Below are positions 36,346-45,078 of a DNA stretch of 64,000 nt, piece by piece; positions within the stretch are counted from its first letter, which is position 1; each line of letters opens with the position of its first letter. The translations under genes were made by a program, and so were the position numbers. Origin of the DNA: Phocaeicola plebeius (GTDB lineage: Bacteria > Bacteroidota > Bacteroidia > Bacteroidales > Bacteroidaceae). The DNA lies in assembly GCF_003437535.1 (NCBI RefSeq), contig NZ_QSQT01000008.1, positions 69,357-133,356 of the forward strand, written 5' to 3'. The notes beneath the pieces were generated by a model. The model searched no databases and had not been told where the DNA came from. It was given only the letters and a program-made list of their open reading frames with translations.

Positions 36346-38825
36346 TGTGCAGGGTTTTCTTTGTTTTTATCTTCTTTGATGGTAAAGTCGATGGCATCGG
36401 CCACCTTCTCGTCGGTCAGTGCCAGGCGGAGCACCTCCTTGATGTCCTTCACGTAGTGGAAAGTCATTCCGGTGAGGTACATCGGCTGGATTTCATTGAT
36501 GTCCTTGCGGTTTTCCTCGCACAGGATGATGTCCTTGATGCCGGCACGTTTGGCCGCCAGGATTTTCTCCCGGATACCGCCTACGGGAAGTACCTTTCCG
36601 CGAAGGGTGATTTCGCCCGTCATGGCCAGGTTGGCTTTCACCTTGCGCTGGGTAAGTGCAGAAGCCAATGAAGTAACCATGGTGATACCGGCAGAAGGTC
36701 CGTCTTTCGGAATAGCTCCTTCCGGTACGTGGATATGGATGTTCCAGTTGTCGAAGATACCTTCGGGCAAATCCAGCAGGTGGCTATGTGCTTTCAGGTA
36801 CTCCAGTGCCAGCATGGCCGATTCCTTCATTACCGAGCCCAGGTTACCGGTCAGGGTCAGTTGTCCCTTTCCACGGCTCAGGCTGGTTTCTACGAACAGA
36901 ATCTCACCGCCTACGGCCGTCCAGGCCAGTCCCGTCACTACGCCGGCATATTCGTTGCCCTGGTATTTGTCGCGGGAATATTCCTGTGCGCCGAGGAACT
37001 TCTCGATGTCTTTCGGCTTCAGCTCATGTGTGCCGGTAAACTCATCGCTGGCAATTTCCAGTGCGATTTTACGCATCACCTTGCTGATTTTCTTTTCCAG
37101 TTCACGCACACCGCTTTCACGGGTATAGTTCTCGATGATGTATTCAATGGCCGCCTTGCTGAACTTCACGTGTTCCTTCTTCAGTCCGTTCTTCTCCATC
37201 TCTTTCGGAATGAGGTGACGGCGGGCGATTTCAATCTTCTCTTCGGTGATGTAACCGCTCACTTCAATCAGCTCCATACGGTCGAGCAACGGCGATGGGA
37301 TGGTACCCAGGTTGTTGGCCGTAGCGATGAACATGATGTTCGACAAGTCGTAGTCAATGTCAACGTAATTGTCGTGGAACGTGTTGTTCTGTTCCGGGTC
37401 GAGCACTTCCAGCATGGCCGAACTCGGGTCGCCGTGGCTATCGCTGCTCAACTTATCAATCTCATCCAGAATGATGACCGGATTCGATGTTTCCGCTTTG
37501 ATCAGGCTCTTGATGATACGTCCCGGCATGGCACCGATGTACGTCTTGCGGTGACCGCGGATTTCGGCTTCATCGTGCACGCCACCCAGTGACATACGCA
37601 CGTATTTCCGTTTCAGAGCCGTGGCGATGGAACGTCCCAAAGAAGTCTTTCCTACTCCCGGAGGACCGTAGAGGCAGATGATCGGCGACTTCAGGTCACC
37701 TTTCAGCTTCAGCACGGCCAGGTGCTCCAGAATACGTTCTTTCACCTTCTCCAGTCCGTAATGCTCCTTATCGAGTATCTTCTTGGCATTCGGAATGTCG
37801 ATGACATCCTGTGTATACACGCCCCACGGAAGTGAGAGCAATGTCTGAAGATAAGTCAGTTGCACGTTATAGTCGGGCGATTGCGGGTTGATACGTTCCA
37901 GTTTGGACAGCTCACGCCCAAAAGTCTCTTTTACTTCCGGTTTCCAGCGTTTCTTTTCTCCCTTCTTGCGAAGTTCGTCAATTTCGTCATCCTGTCCGTT
38001 GCCCAGTTCATCCTGAATGTTCTTGATTTGTTGCTGGAGGAAGTACTCACGTTGCTGGCGGTCGAGTTCCTCACGCGTACGCATCTGGATGCTCTGTTTC
38101 AGAGTGGCCAGCTGGATGTACTTGTTCAGCAACTGGATAAGGCGGTACAACCGGTCTTTCAGGTTGTTCGTTTGAAGCAATTCGTACTTCTCGTTGATAG
38201 GGAAGGGGAAATTGCCGGAAATGAAGTTGACCAGTACCTCGTTGTTGTCCAGGTTCTTCAAGGCGAAAGAAGTGTCGGGCGAAATTTCATCGGACAATTC
38301 AATTACCTTGGCACTCAACTCCTTGCAAGTGTCAATCAGTGTCTTGAACTCATCGGATTTCTCGTCCTTCATGTCCTCTTCAATCACCGAAACCTTACCC
38401 TTCAGGAAGGGGCGGGTAGAAGTGATTTCTTCCAGTTGTACCTTCGGACCCGTAGCCTGAAGGATGGCCGTAATGGTTCCTCCCGGCATTTCGAACACCC
38501 GGAGCACCTTGCCGATTACCGCAATGGGGAACAAATCCTTCTGCTTGGGCGAGTCTACCTCACTCACCTTCTGCGTGGTAATGATGATAGGCTCTTTGCT
38601 CTGAAATGCCTGGTTGACTAATTTCAATGTGGGTTGCCGGCCTACGCTGACGGGCATGACAATAGAGGGAAATATCATAAGGTTGCGCAGGGGCATGACG
38701 GGCAGTTCTCCCGTGAGGTCATCCGTTGCATTGTCCACCGGAAGCGTTTCAATTTCTGCCATCATCGGAATGTCATTACCTTCTGCACTTACCAGAATCT
38801 CGTTGTTTTTTGTCTTTTTTACCAT
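36342..38825 (-). CDS. lon: ATP-dependent protease Lon
   Basis: Soluble hexameric quality-control protease of 827 aa. In order: the N-terminal LON substrate domain (about 40-235, LPVMPLRNLMIFPSIVMPVS), a coiled-coil linker with REYFLQQQIKNIQDELG, an AAA module with Walker A GPPGVGKTS and Walker B IILDEIDKL, and the protease domain with the Ser-Lys dyad (PKDGPSAGITM and the later Lys in AAKRAGI). It has a short acidic N-terminal extension. The end overlaps the tgt start. A minus-strand -7 element lies at 38877-38884. Confidence 0.96.
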   Translation of the reverse strand: MVKKTKNNEILVSAEGNDIPMMAEIETLPVDNATDDLTGELPVMPLRNLMIFPSIVMPVSVGRQPTLKLVNQAFQSKEPIIITTQKVSEVDSPKQKDLFPIAVIGKVLRVFEMPGGTITAILQATGPKVQLEEITSTRPFLKGKVSVIEEDMKDEKSDEFKTLIDTCKELSAKVIELSDEISPDTSFALKNLDNNEVLVNFISGNFPFPINEKYELLQTNNLKDRLYRLIQLLNKYIQLATLKQSIQMRTREELDRQQREYFLQQQIKNIQDELGNGQDDEIDELRKKGEKKRWKPEVKETFGRELSKLERINPQSPDYNVQLTYLQTLLSLPWGVYTQDVIDIPNAKKILDKEHYGLEKVKERILEHLAVLKLKGDLKSPIICLYGPPGVGKTSLGRSIATALKRKYVRMSLGGVHDEAEIRGHRKTYIGAMPGRIIKSLIKAETSNPVIILDEIDKLSSDSHGDPSSAMLEVLDPEQNNTFHDNYVDIDYDLSNIMFIATANNLGTIPSPLLDRMELIEVSGYITEEKIEIARRHLIPKEMEKNGLKKEHVKFSKAAIEYIIENYTRESGVRELEKKISKVMRKIALEIASDEFTGTHELKPKDIEKFLGAQEYSRDKYQGNEYAGVVTGLAWTAVGGEILFVETSLSRGKGQLTLTGNLGSVMKESAMLALEYLKAHSHLLDLPEGIFDNWNIHIHVPEGAIPKDGPSAGITMVTSLASALTQRKVKANLAMTGEITLRGKVLPVGGIREKILAAKRAGIKDIILCEENRKDINEIQPMYLTGMTFHYVKDIKEVLRLALTDEKVADAIDFTIKEDKNKENPAQ

Positions 38826-38876
38826 ACTTGTTTTCTCTTCTGAATTAAGAAGCTTTTTTATTACTCAAAAACGGCA

Positions 38877-38884
38877 CAAAGTTA
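38877..38884 (-). promoter_or_regulatory. Putative lon promoter, -7 element
   Basis: TAACTTTG on the minus strand, with TTTC 20 bases upstream (38905-38908) as a weak -33. It lies 52 bases before the lon start. Confidence 0.45.
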
Positions 38885-39011
38885 ATCATTCCGCATGTAA
38901 TTTGGAAACTATTTGTGTCAAATACCTCTTTTATTATGTAAAATAATGGCAGGTTGAAGCGTTTTCTATGGGGATTTCACTATTTTTGGCGTAAATTTTT
39001 AGACATAAGTT

Positions 39012-39728
39012 ATGCCAAATCCATATTTTCAATTCAAGCAATTTGTAGTTTTTCATGATAAGTGTGCCATGAAGGTAGGCACCGACGGCGTGCTGGTCGG
39101 CGCATGGGCGCAAGTGGACGGGGCACGGAAGGTGCTTGACATTGGTACCGGAAGCGGATTGATTGCCTTGATGTTGGCCCAGCGGAATCCGGATGCCTTT
39201 GTAACCGCAGTTGATATTGACGAAGCGGCCGTGGAGCAGGCCCGTGAAAACGTGGCCCGTACGCCCTGGTCTGACCGGATGGAGGTAGAGCGGCTTGATA
39301 TACGGAAGGCACCGGAAGAATGGAACGGGTGTTTTGATGCCATCGTGTCGAATCCTCCGTATTTTGTGGAGTCCGTGAAATGCCCTCAGGCACAGAGAAA
39401 TACGGCCCGGCATACCGATGAACTGGACTTTTACGCTTTGTTATCGAAAGTCTCGGTTTTGTTGTCCGAAAAAGGTAGTTTTTCGGTGGTACTTCCGGCT
39501 ACGGCATCGGCCGATTTTGTGGCTTTAGCCCTCGGGAAAGGTTTGCATCTTTTGCGGCAGACCTGGGTGCATCCCCGCCAGGAATTGCCCGCCAAGCGTG
39601 TGCTGATGGCGTTCGTGAAGCATCCTTGTGCGCAGACGGAAATCACGCACCTTCCCATCGAGACGGAGCGTCATGTCTATACACCGGAGTTTAGTGAACT
39701 GGCCAGAGATTTCTATCTGGCCTTGTAA
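39012..39728 (+). CDS. trmN6: tRNA1(Val) (adenine37-N6)-methyltransferase
   Basis: S-adenosylmethionine-dependent tRNA base methyltransferase of 238 aa. It starts MPNPYFQFKQFVVFHDKCAM and shows KVGTDGVLVGAWA, motif I LDIGTGSGLIALMLAQR, the acidic AVDIDEAAV and the N6-adenine catalytic motif NPPYF. These place it in the YfiC/TrmN6 family. Transcribed divergently from lon and convergent with the lipid kinase gene. No unusual features. Confidence 0.9.
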   Translation: MPNPYFQFKQFVVFHDKCAMKVGTDGVLVGAWAQVDGARKVLDIGTGSGLIALMLAQRNPDAFVTAVDIDEAAVEQARENVARTPWSDRMEVERLDIRKAPEEWNGCFDAIVSNPPYFVESVKCPQAQRNTARHTDELDFYALLSKVSVLLSEKGSFSVVLPATASADFVALALGKGLHLLRQTWVHPRQELPAKRVLMAFVKHPCAQTEITHLPIETERHVYTPEFSELARDFYLAL

Positions 39729-39738
39729 GATGAAATGA

Positions 39739-40773
39739 TTATTTCTTCGACAAGCGTCTCAGGATGTGATGGTTCAGCATCAGGAGTTGCTTGTGCTTCT
39801 GGGCAATGGCCGAAGTGATGGGACGTCGTCCGATAAAGTCGGTGAAGTGCTGGAGAATGTTCAGCGGGGGAGAAGGCATCTGTTTGGGACGTATCGGCGC
39901 GATAACGTGTAGCCCCTGGTGAATGATTTCCACCTTCAGGTCTTTTCCGCCCATCATCGGGTCTCCGTCAAAATGGAACACCCCCTCCTTTGCACGGTGT
40001 ATGATGATGCTCTTGTCCTTCATCGTTTTGATACGGCTGTTCTGGTCGAGTGTCCGGTTGAACAACTGGAATGAAAGAGAAGGTACATCCAGCACGGTAA
40101 ACGGCTCCAGCACCGTGATGTCCATCATGCCGTCGGTCAGCGAGGCTTGCGGGGCGATGTAGGCATTGTTGCCATATTGCGATGCATTGGCACAGGCTAT
40201 CAGGAATGCCTTGTAGCGTACGGTACCTGTAGAGTTCTCTATTTCGTACGTTTCCGGTTCATACGTCAGGCTTTCGTGCAGGGTATTTTCCAGGTAGGTC
40301 AGCAGACCTCTTTTCCCGGAATCGGCAAATTTCAGGCTTACGAAGGCATCGAATCCCACTCCGCATGTACAGAAGAAGGGGTGGTTGTCAATGATACCGT
40401 AGTCTATCGTCTTCACATTTCCAGCATTGAGCACATTGATGGCCCCTTTCGGTTCCATAGGTATATGCAGATGGCGTGCAAGTCCGTTTCCCGAACCGCA
40501 TGGAATAATCCCCATCGCGGTATTGGTATGGATAAGCGCCCGTCCTATCTCATTGATGGTACCGTCTCCGCCGATGGCCACTACGATGTCCGTATGTTCG
40601 GCGGCGGCGTGTGCGGCTATCTCGGAAGCGTGACCTGCATATTCCGTTTTCCGGATAGAATAATCATATATAGAATGATTCAGTTCTTTTTCAATAAGTC
40701 GTAGGATGAATTCCTTTCCGTGAGTGCCGGATATGGGGTTTACCACAAAGGTGATTCGCTTTTTTGTCTCCAT
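39739..40773 (-). CDS. Diacylglycerol/sphingoid-base kinase family protein
   Basis: Lipid kinase of 344 aa with the DAGK catalytic fold. VVNPISGTHGKE, the nucleotide-binding IGGDGTINEIGRAL, PCGSGNGLARHL and the GVGFDAFV region of the second domain are all present, as is the FHFDGDPM near residue 275. The gene lies back to back with serine palmitoyltransferase, so the lipid it phosphorylates may be a sphingoid base rather than diacylglycerol. The sequence alone cannot decide. A -7 element lies at 40802-40809. Confidence 0.88.
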   Translation of the reverse strand: METKKRITFVVNPISGTHGKEFILRLIEKELNHSIYDYSIRKTEYAGHASEIAAHAAAEHTDIVVAIGGDGTINEIGRALIHTNTAMGIIPCGSGNGLARHLHIPMEPKGAINVLNAGNVKTIDYGIIDNHPFFCTCGVGFDAFVSLKFADSGKRGLLTYLENTLHESLTYEPETYEIENSTGTVRYKAFLIACANASQYGNNAYIAPQASLTDGMMDITVLEPFTVLDVPSLSFQLFNRTLDQNSRIKTMKDKSIIIHRAKEGVFHFDGDPMMGGKDLKVEIIHQGLHVIAPIRPKQMPSPPLNILQHFTDFIGRRPITSAIAQKHKQLLMLNHHILRRLSKK

Positions 40774-40801
40774 AAACCTGTTTCCTTAAAATTTGGGAGT
40801 A

Positions 40802-40809
40802 CAAAAATA
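40802..40809 (-). promoter_or_regulatory. Putative lipid-kinase promoter, -7 element
   Basis: TATTTTTG on the minus strand, 29 bases before the start codon. Confidence 0.45.
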
Positions 40810-40903
40810 ATATTATCTTTCATAGTTTAGGGTAAATTGCCCCTATAATTGACGTTCTTGTTATTTTTTTTCAGGGATTCGTGTCGGAATTTTGAGTTTT
40901 TTG

Positions 40904-40911
40904 TATCTTTG
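40904..40911 (+). promoter_or_regulatory. Putative serine palmitoyltransferase promoter, -7 element
   Basis: TATCTTTG, about 90 bases before the start codon, leaving a long 5' leader. It is about 100 bases from the divergent kinase promoter. Confidence 0.5.
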
Positions 40912-40998
40912 CACGTTCTTAATGAAAATGATGTAACGAAACGGTTGCAAAAGTAATGAAGTTTAATGTAAGCTGGGATGCTTACCAGATATTAGAAT

Positions 40999-42186
40999 AT
41001 GGGATTATTACAAGAAAAATTAAGTAAATTCAGAGTACCTCAGATGTACATGGAAAGAGGTGTCTATCCGTACTTTCGTGAAATAGACAGTGCCCAGGAT
41101 ACAGAGGTAATGATGGACGGAAAGAAAGTATTGATGTTCGGTTCAAATTCCTATATGGGTCTGACTCATGATCAGAGAATCATCGACGCGGCTATTGCTG
41201 CTACTCGCAAATATGGTACAGGATGCGCGGGTTCTCGTCTGTTGAATGGAACGCTGGATATTCATGTAGAACTTGAAAAAGAACTTGCAGAGTTCGTCGG
41301 TAAAGATGAAGCATTGTGTTTCTCTACCGGATTTACGGTTAATGAAGGTGTGATTCCTCAGTTGGCCGGACGTGGCGATTACATCATTTGTGATGACCGT
41401 GACCATGCTTCTATCGTGGACGGACGTCGTCTTTCTTTTGCTACCCAGCTGAAGTATAAACACAACGACATGGATGCCCTGGAAAAAGAGCTCCAGAAGT
41501 GTGAACCGGATGCCATCAAACTGATTGTGGTGGATAGCGTGTTCTCTATGGAAGGTGATTTGGCTAACTTGCCGGAAATCGTTCGCCTGAAGAAGAAATA
41601 CAATGCCAGCATCTACGTGGACGAAGCACATGGTCTGGGTGTGTTTGGAAGACAGGGACGAGGCGTGTGCGACCATTTCGGCGTAACGGAAGACATCGAC
41701 CTGATTATGGGTACATTCAGTAAATCACTCGCTTCTATCGGTGGTTTCGTGGCAGGTGACAAGGACGTAATCAACTGGTTGCGCCACAATGCCCGCTCTT
41801 ATATATTCCAGGCAAGTAACACACCGGCTGCTACGGCTGCAGCAAGAGAAGCCATCCATATTTTCAAGACAGAACCGGAACGTCAGGAACGTTTGTGGAA
41901 AATCACCAACTACTCTCTGAAACGTTTCCGTGAGTCAGGCTTTGAAATCGGTGAAACAGAAAGTCCGATTATTCCTTTGTACGTACGCGACACGGACAAG
42001 ACTTTCGAAGTAACCAAGCTGGCCTTCGACGAAGGAGTGTTCATCAATCCGGTAATTCCTCCAGCTTGTGCTCCTCAGGATACGCTGGTGCGTTTTGCAT
42101 TGATGGCTACTCACACCAAAGAACAGGTGGACTTCGCTATTGAAAAATTGATTAAGTGTTTCAAACAATTGGATATACTTAAATAA
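40999..42186 (+). CDS. spt: Serine palmitoyltransferase (alpha-oxoamine synthase family)
   Basis: Condenses serine with an acyl-CoA to start sphingolipid synthesis. A 395-aa fold-type-I PLP enzyme with GSNSYMGLTHDQRI, GTGCAGSRLLNGT, the PLP-ring-stacking region DRDHASIVDG, Asp208 and His211 in DEAHGLGVFG, and Lys242 in GTFSKSLASIGGF. The N-terminal QMYMERGVYPYFREI is typical of Bacteroides SPT (BT_0870 type) and separates it from the closely related KBL and BioF enzymes. Followed by a 37-aa gene. Sphingolipids are a hallmark of Bacteroides membranes. Confidence 0.92.
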   Translation: MGLLQEKLSKFRVPQMYMERGVYPYFREIDSAQDTEVMMDGKKVLMFGSNSYMGLTHDQRIIDAAIAATRKYGTGCAGSRLLNGTLDIHVELEKELAEFVGKDEALCFSTGFTVNEGVIPQLAGRGDYIICDDRDHASIVDGRRLSFATQLKYKHNDMDALEKELQKCEPDAIKLIVVDSVFSMEGDLANLPEIVRLKKKYNASIYVDEAHGLGVFGRQGRGVCDHFGVTEDIDLIMGTFSKSLASIGGFVAGDKDVINWLRHNARSYIFQASNTPAATAAAREAIHIFKTEPERQERLWKITNYSLKRFRESGFEIGETESPIIPLYVRDTDKTFEVTKLAFDEGVFINPVIPPACAPQDTLVRFALMATHTKEQVDFAIEKLIKCFKQLDILK

Positions 42187-42220
42187 TCACATTTTTACAT
42201 TGACCTTTTTAAGGAATTGA

Positions 42221-42228
42221 AAGGAGGT
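42221..42228 (+). promoter_or_regulatory. Perfect Shine-Dalgarno sequence
   Basis: AAGGAGGT, 7 bases before the ATG at 42236. Full-strength Shine-Dalgarno sites are rare in Bacteroidetes, where the anti-SD of 16S rRNA is masked on the ribosome. Confidence 0.8.
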
Positions 42229-42235
42229 ATTTACT

Positions 42236-42349
42236 ATGGGAGCTGCCGGTAATAAAAAACCGAAGGGTATGCATAAAAAACATGCTCCGGCTTATCAAGT
42301 AGAAGAGGCCATTCATGAAAATGACCTGAAAAAAGGAAAAAAGAAATAA
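42236..42349 (+). CDS. Unknown 37-aa highly basic peptide
   Basis: Short gene behind a perfect AAGGAGGT: 37 aa starting MGAAGNKKPKGMHKKHAPAY, ending in a Lys-rich DLKKGKKK, with a short acidic helix VEEAIHENDL between. The N-terminal Gly-Lys-rich half could contact RNA or phospholipid headgroups. It lies 49 bases after serine palmitoyltransferase and before a terminator, so it is probably in the same transcript. No family recognised. Confidence 0.7.
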   Translation: MGAAGNKKPKGMHKKHAPAYQVEEAIHENDLKKGKKK

Positions 42350-42370
42350 ATCCGTAGCGGATTTATCGAG

Positions 42371-42431
42371 AAAGGGTTATATTTAGAGCATCTGATGCCT
42401 TATGGCAAAAGCTCGGATATAACCCTTTTTG
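42371..42431 (+). terminator. Terminator of the spt transcript
   Basis: Outer arms AAAGGGTTATAT (42371-42382) and ATATAACCCTTTT (42417-42429), an inner GAGC/GCTC pairing, then a T run. Confidence 0.8.
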
Positions 42432-42458
42432 TATGTATGTTTTTAACTTTAATGGAAT

Positions 42459-42992
42459 ATGATACTGAATGAAAGAGACAGCCGTCATGAACAAGTGTTG
42501 CAGGTGGCGCAACAAATGATGACGGCGGCACGTACAGCTCCCAAAGGAAAGGGGGTAGACATTATTGAAGTGGCCATGGTGACGGAAAGCAACATCCGTA
42601 TCCTTTCTGATACGATGAAGCAGATGTACGAAGACAATGGTTTTAAGTTTTTCCTGCGCGATGCAGATAACATTCTCCAGGCAGAGTGTGTGGTGCTGAT
42701 AGGTACGCGCTCGCTTCCGCAGGGGCTGGATTGCGGACATTGCGGATATGAACATTGCGGAGACCGCAAAAAGGGAGTGCCCTGTGCCATCAATAGTGTG
42801 GATGTAGGAATTGCCATCGGTTCGGCTTGTTCGGTAGCGGCCGACCATCGGGTTGATACGCGTGTGATGTTCTCGGCCGGTCTGGCGGCCCAGCAACTGG
42901 ACTGGCTGGATGGATGCACCCAGGTGTACGCCATACCCGTGAGTGCATCATCCAAAAATCCGTTCTTCGACCGGAAGCCTAAGACAGAATAA
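42459..42992 (+). CDS. DUF2148 ferredoxin-like protein
   Basis: A 177-aa protein of the DUF2148 family. A cysteine cluster DCGHCGYEHCGDRKKGVPC (about 107-125) has the spacing of an iron-sulfur cluster site. The first half, AARTAPKGKGVDIIEVAMV, resembles a nitroreductase-like flavin region. Electron-transfer or redox role is likely but undefined. The 3' end overlaps the convergent HAD gene by 14 bases. Confidence 0.8.
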   Translation: MILNERDSRHEQVLQVAQQMMTAARTAPKGKGVDIIEVAMVTESNIRILSDTMKQMYEDNGFKFFLRDADNILQAECVVLIGTRSLPQGLDCGHCGYEHCGDRKKGVPCAINSVDVGIAIGSACSVAADHRVDTRVMFSAGLAAQQLDWLDGCTQVYAIPVSASSKNPFFDRKPKTE

Positions 42993-43788
42993 ATTTTTCA
43001 GCCGCGTAGGCCACGCCGTCTTCTTCATTGGACAAAGTGATGAAGTCGGCGTTTTCTTTTACTACCTCCTGTGCATTAGCCATGGCGATACCCAGTCCGG
43101 CGTATTGAATCATGGACAGGTCGTTGAATCCGTCGCCGATGGCAATCATTTCCTCACGGGTAAGTCCGATTTCCTTCAGGAGAACGGCCAGCGACTGGGC
43201 CTTGTCGATGCCCTTAGGGACCAGTTCCAGGAAGTAAGGCTCTGAGCGGAAAACACCCATGCGGTCCTTCAGATGTTCGTACATCTCTTTCTCCAGCTCG
43301 GCCAGTCGGGTCGGTTCGCCCACAATCAGGCATTTGGCAATCGGATGTTTCACGGCATCCAGGAAATTGTCTACCTTCTTTATTTTCATGACATTGAGCA
43401 ACGCCTCTTTGAGCACATACTCATCGTCCGGTTTCTCGGTCAGTACGTATTCCCCGTCGTAAGTCACAATGGCAAAGTCGTTCTTCTTGGCGCATTCGTA
43501 AAGGTAGGGAAGCACATCGTGGTCGAGCAGGTTCTTGTACATCAGCTCCTTCGTTTTCCAGTCGATGATTTCTCCGCCGTTGTAAGCCAGAATGTAGCCT
43601 TCATATTTTTGCAGTTCCAGTTGCTCGGCCAGCGGGGCAATGCCGTACGTGGGTCTTCCCGAGGCCAGTACAATTTTCACTCCTTGCTCCTGAATCTTGA
43701 GCAGTGTTTCTTTGGTGTGAGGGGTAATCTTTTTCTGCTTGTTGGTAAGCGTTCCGTCGAGGTCTAATACTAATAATTTATATTTCAT
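42979..43788 (-). CDS. Cof-type HAD-IIB sugar-phosphate phosphatase
   Basis: A 269-aa HAD hydrolase with motif I LDLDGTLTN (nucleophile near residue 8), ASGRPTYGI, a Cof-type C2 cap (about 85-190) and motif IV IGDGFNDLSMI with AMANAQEVVKENADFIT. The family acts on small sugar phosphates, FMN or PLP. The start at 43788 gives MKYKLLVLDLDG. The longer frame to 43908 adds 40 residues without family likeness. Monocistronic as far as can be seen. Confidence 0.88.
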   Translation of the reverse strand: MKYKLLVLDLDGTLTNKQKKITPHTKETLLKIQEQGVKIVLASGRPTYGIAPLAEQLELQKYEGYILAYNGGEIIDWKTKELMYKNLLDHDVLPYLYECAKKNDFAIVTYDGEYVLTEKPDDEYVLKEALLNVMKIKKVDNFLDAVKHPIAKCLIVGEPTRLAELEKEMYEHLKDRMGVFRSEPYFLELVPKGIDKAQSLAVLLKEIGLTREEMIAIGDGFNDLSMIQYAGLGIAMANAQEVVKENADFITLSNEEDGVAYAAEKFILS

Positions 43789-43961
43789 AAAGTTATGCTG
43801 TAAAATCGAGCGTAAAATTACGGAAAAAAACGAAACTACGGAAATGTAAGAAAAGAAAAGGTGTGGTGAAAAGAAACGGAAGAATTTGACCTGAAACCAC
43901 TTGGACATTCTGTAATAGAGAAAATGTCAGGGGGATGTGAGGAAACTGTTTGTCCGTATTC

Positions 43962-44060
43962 TATGTTTCTCAGAGCTAAACTGTATGTTTTCCGGACGGG
44001 AAACGTATGTTTCTGCGTTGGAAAACGTATGTCTCCGCTTTGGAAAACATAGAATAAACA
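43962..44060 (+). repeat. Tandem 22-bp intergenic repeats
   Basis: TATGTTT/TATGTCT recurs at 43962, 43984, 44006 and 44028, exactly 22 bases apart, each followed by a variable middle and GGAAAACG or similar. A partial fifth unit is at 44050. The 351-base gap between the HAD gene and the MgtC-like gene holds little else besides the MgtC promoter. Confidence 0.75.
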
Positions 44061-44082
44061 AATACGTATTCTTGTCCGTGTG

Positions 44083-44114
44083 CTTGGGTTTTCAGATGTT
44101 TTTTCGTATCTTTC
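44083..44114 (+). promoter_or_regulatory. Putative promoter of the MgtC-like gene
   Basis: CTTG (44083-44086), 20 bases, then TATCTTTC (44107-44114), each one mismatch from the -33/-7 consensus. It supports the start at 44140 over an upstream ATG. Confidence 0.45.
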
Positions 44115-44139
44115 GGAAAGAACTTTTAGCTGGAAGTAT

Positions 44140-44811
44140 ATGAATATTTACGTAGATTTTTCTTTAAGGTTGTTTGTGGCCGGTCTGATGGGGGTGCTTA
44201 TCGGGCTTGAGCGGGAATACCGGGCAAAGGAGGCGGGTTATCGCACGCATTTCCTGGTGGCACTGGGCAGTGCGTTGCTGATGATTGTGTCGCAATACGG
44301 CTTTATGGATGTGCTGGAGAAGGATTTGGTGCGCCTGGATCCGAGCCGTCTGGCTGCCCAGGTGGTCAGTGGTATCGGTTTTATTGGGGCGGGTACCATT
44401 ATCCTGTTGCAGAAGCAGGTGGTGCGAGGGCTGACTACGGCAGCCGGTGTGTGGACTACGGCCGGAATCGGACTCGCGGTAGGGTCGGGCATGTATATGA
44501 TAGGTATTCTGGCTACTTTCCTGGTATTAGCAGGATTGGAGGTTCTCAGCTACTGTTTTAAAAGTATAGGAATGCGAAGTATGATTATCGAGCTTACGGC
44601 AGAGAATTCCGAGGCCTTGAAAGCCCTTTCCGGCAAGTTCAGTTCCGAGAATTTTCAGATTACCTCCTACGAGATGAACAAGGTGTATGAGAACAACCAT
44701 GAAGCCTATCGCATCACAATGGTAATCAGGGCAAAAAGAGTGAATGAGGAAGGATTGCTCTTGATGATGCTTCATGAGTTTCCCGATGTGACGGTGAACC
44801 GGATTGTCTGA
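44140..44811 (+). CDS. MgtC/SapB-family membrane protein
   Basis: A 223-aa inner-membrane protein. The family core is clear: GLMGVLIGLEREYRAKEAGYRTHFLVALGSALLMI (here split over the first two spans), GIGFIGAGTII and GLTTAAGVWTTAGIGLAVG. A soluble C-terminal region (about 145-223) resembles an ACT-like domain (MIIELTAENSEALKALSGKF). In other bacteria MgtC relates to magnesium limitation and ATP-synthase control, but for plain family members the function is open. It is followed by a bidirectional terminator. Confidence 0.88.
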   Translation: MNIYVDFSLRLFVAGLMGVLIGLEREYRAKEAGYRTHFLVALGSALLMIVSQYGFMDVLEKDLVRLDPSRLAAQVVSGIGFIGAGTIILLQKQVVRGLTTAAGVWTTAGIGLAVGSGMYMIGILATFLVLAGLEVLSYCFKSIGMRSMIIELTAENSEALKALSGKFSSENFQITSYEMNKVYENNHEAYRITMVIRAKRVNEEGLLLMMLHEFPDVTVNRIV

Positions 44812-44820
44812 CATAAAACC

Positions 44821-44856
44821 AAAATACCACCAGAGCCTTTTCTCTGATGGTATTTT
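44821..44856. terminator. Bidirectional terminator
   Basis: Perfect 15-bp stem (44821-44835 with 44842-44856) with A and T tracts on its two sides, between the convergent MgtC-like and winged-helix genes. Confidence 0.88.
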
Positions 44857-44859
44857 GTG

Positions 44860-45078
44860 TTAGCCGATATAGACATTGACATGTAAAAACAAGCGGTCGT
44901 GCTGCTCGTCAATGTCAAAATCTATTTTGTCTTCACGGGCCAGCCATCCGATAGCCGCATTCAGGTCTCTGTCTGACAGGCCGGATGCGTGTTTAAGCTT
45001 GTCGTACTCCCAGTGGGCATTGTCGGAAAGGAGTTTCCACACGATACCCGCATTTGTTCCGATTTGGTTTTTGTTCAT
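44860..45078 (-). CDS. Small winged-helix DNA-binding protein
   Basis: A 72-aa protein of a Bacteroidetes winged-helix family that starts MNKNQIGTNAGIVWKLL and contains a recognition-helix-like SDRDLNAAIGWLAREDKIDF. The family is widespread, often near housekeeping genes, and its target is unknown. The start could be one codon earlier (45081). Frames extending to 45249 run through AT-rich non-coding sequence and a -7-like TATCTTCG (45122-45129, minus), so are rejected. Confidence 0.75.
   Translation of the reverse strand: MNKNQIGTNAGIVWKLLSDNAHWEYDKLKHASGLSDRDLNAAIGWLAREDKIDFDIDEQHDRLFLHVNVYIG

Noticed and set aside
43962..44060. 22-bp repeats (and those at 63549) as a CRISPR array
   Set aside because: No unique spacers, irregular units and no cas genes. 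The repeats abut each other.
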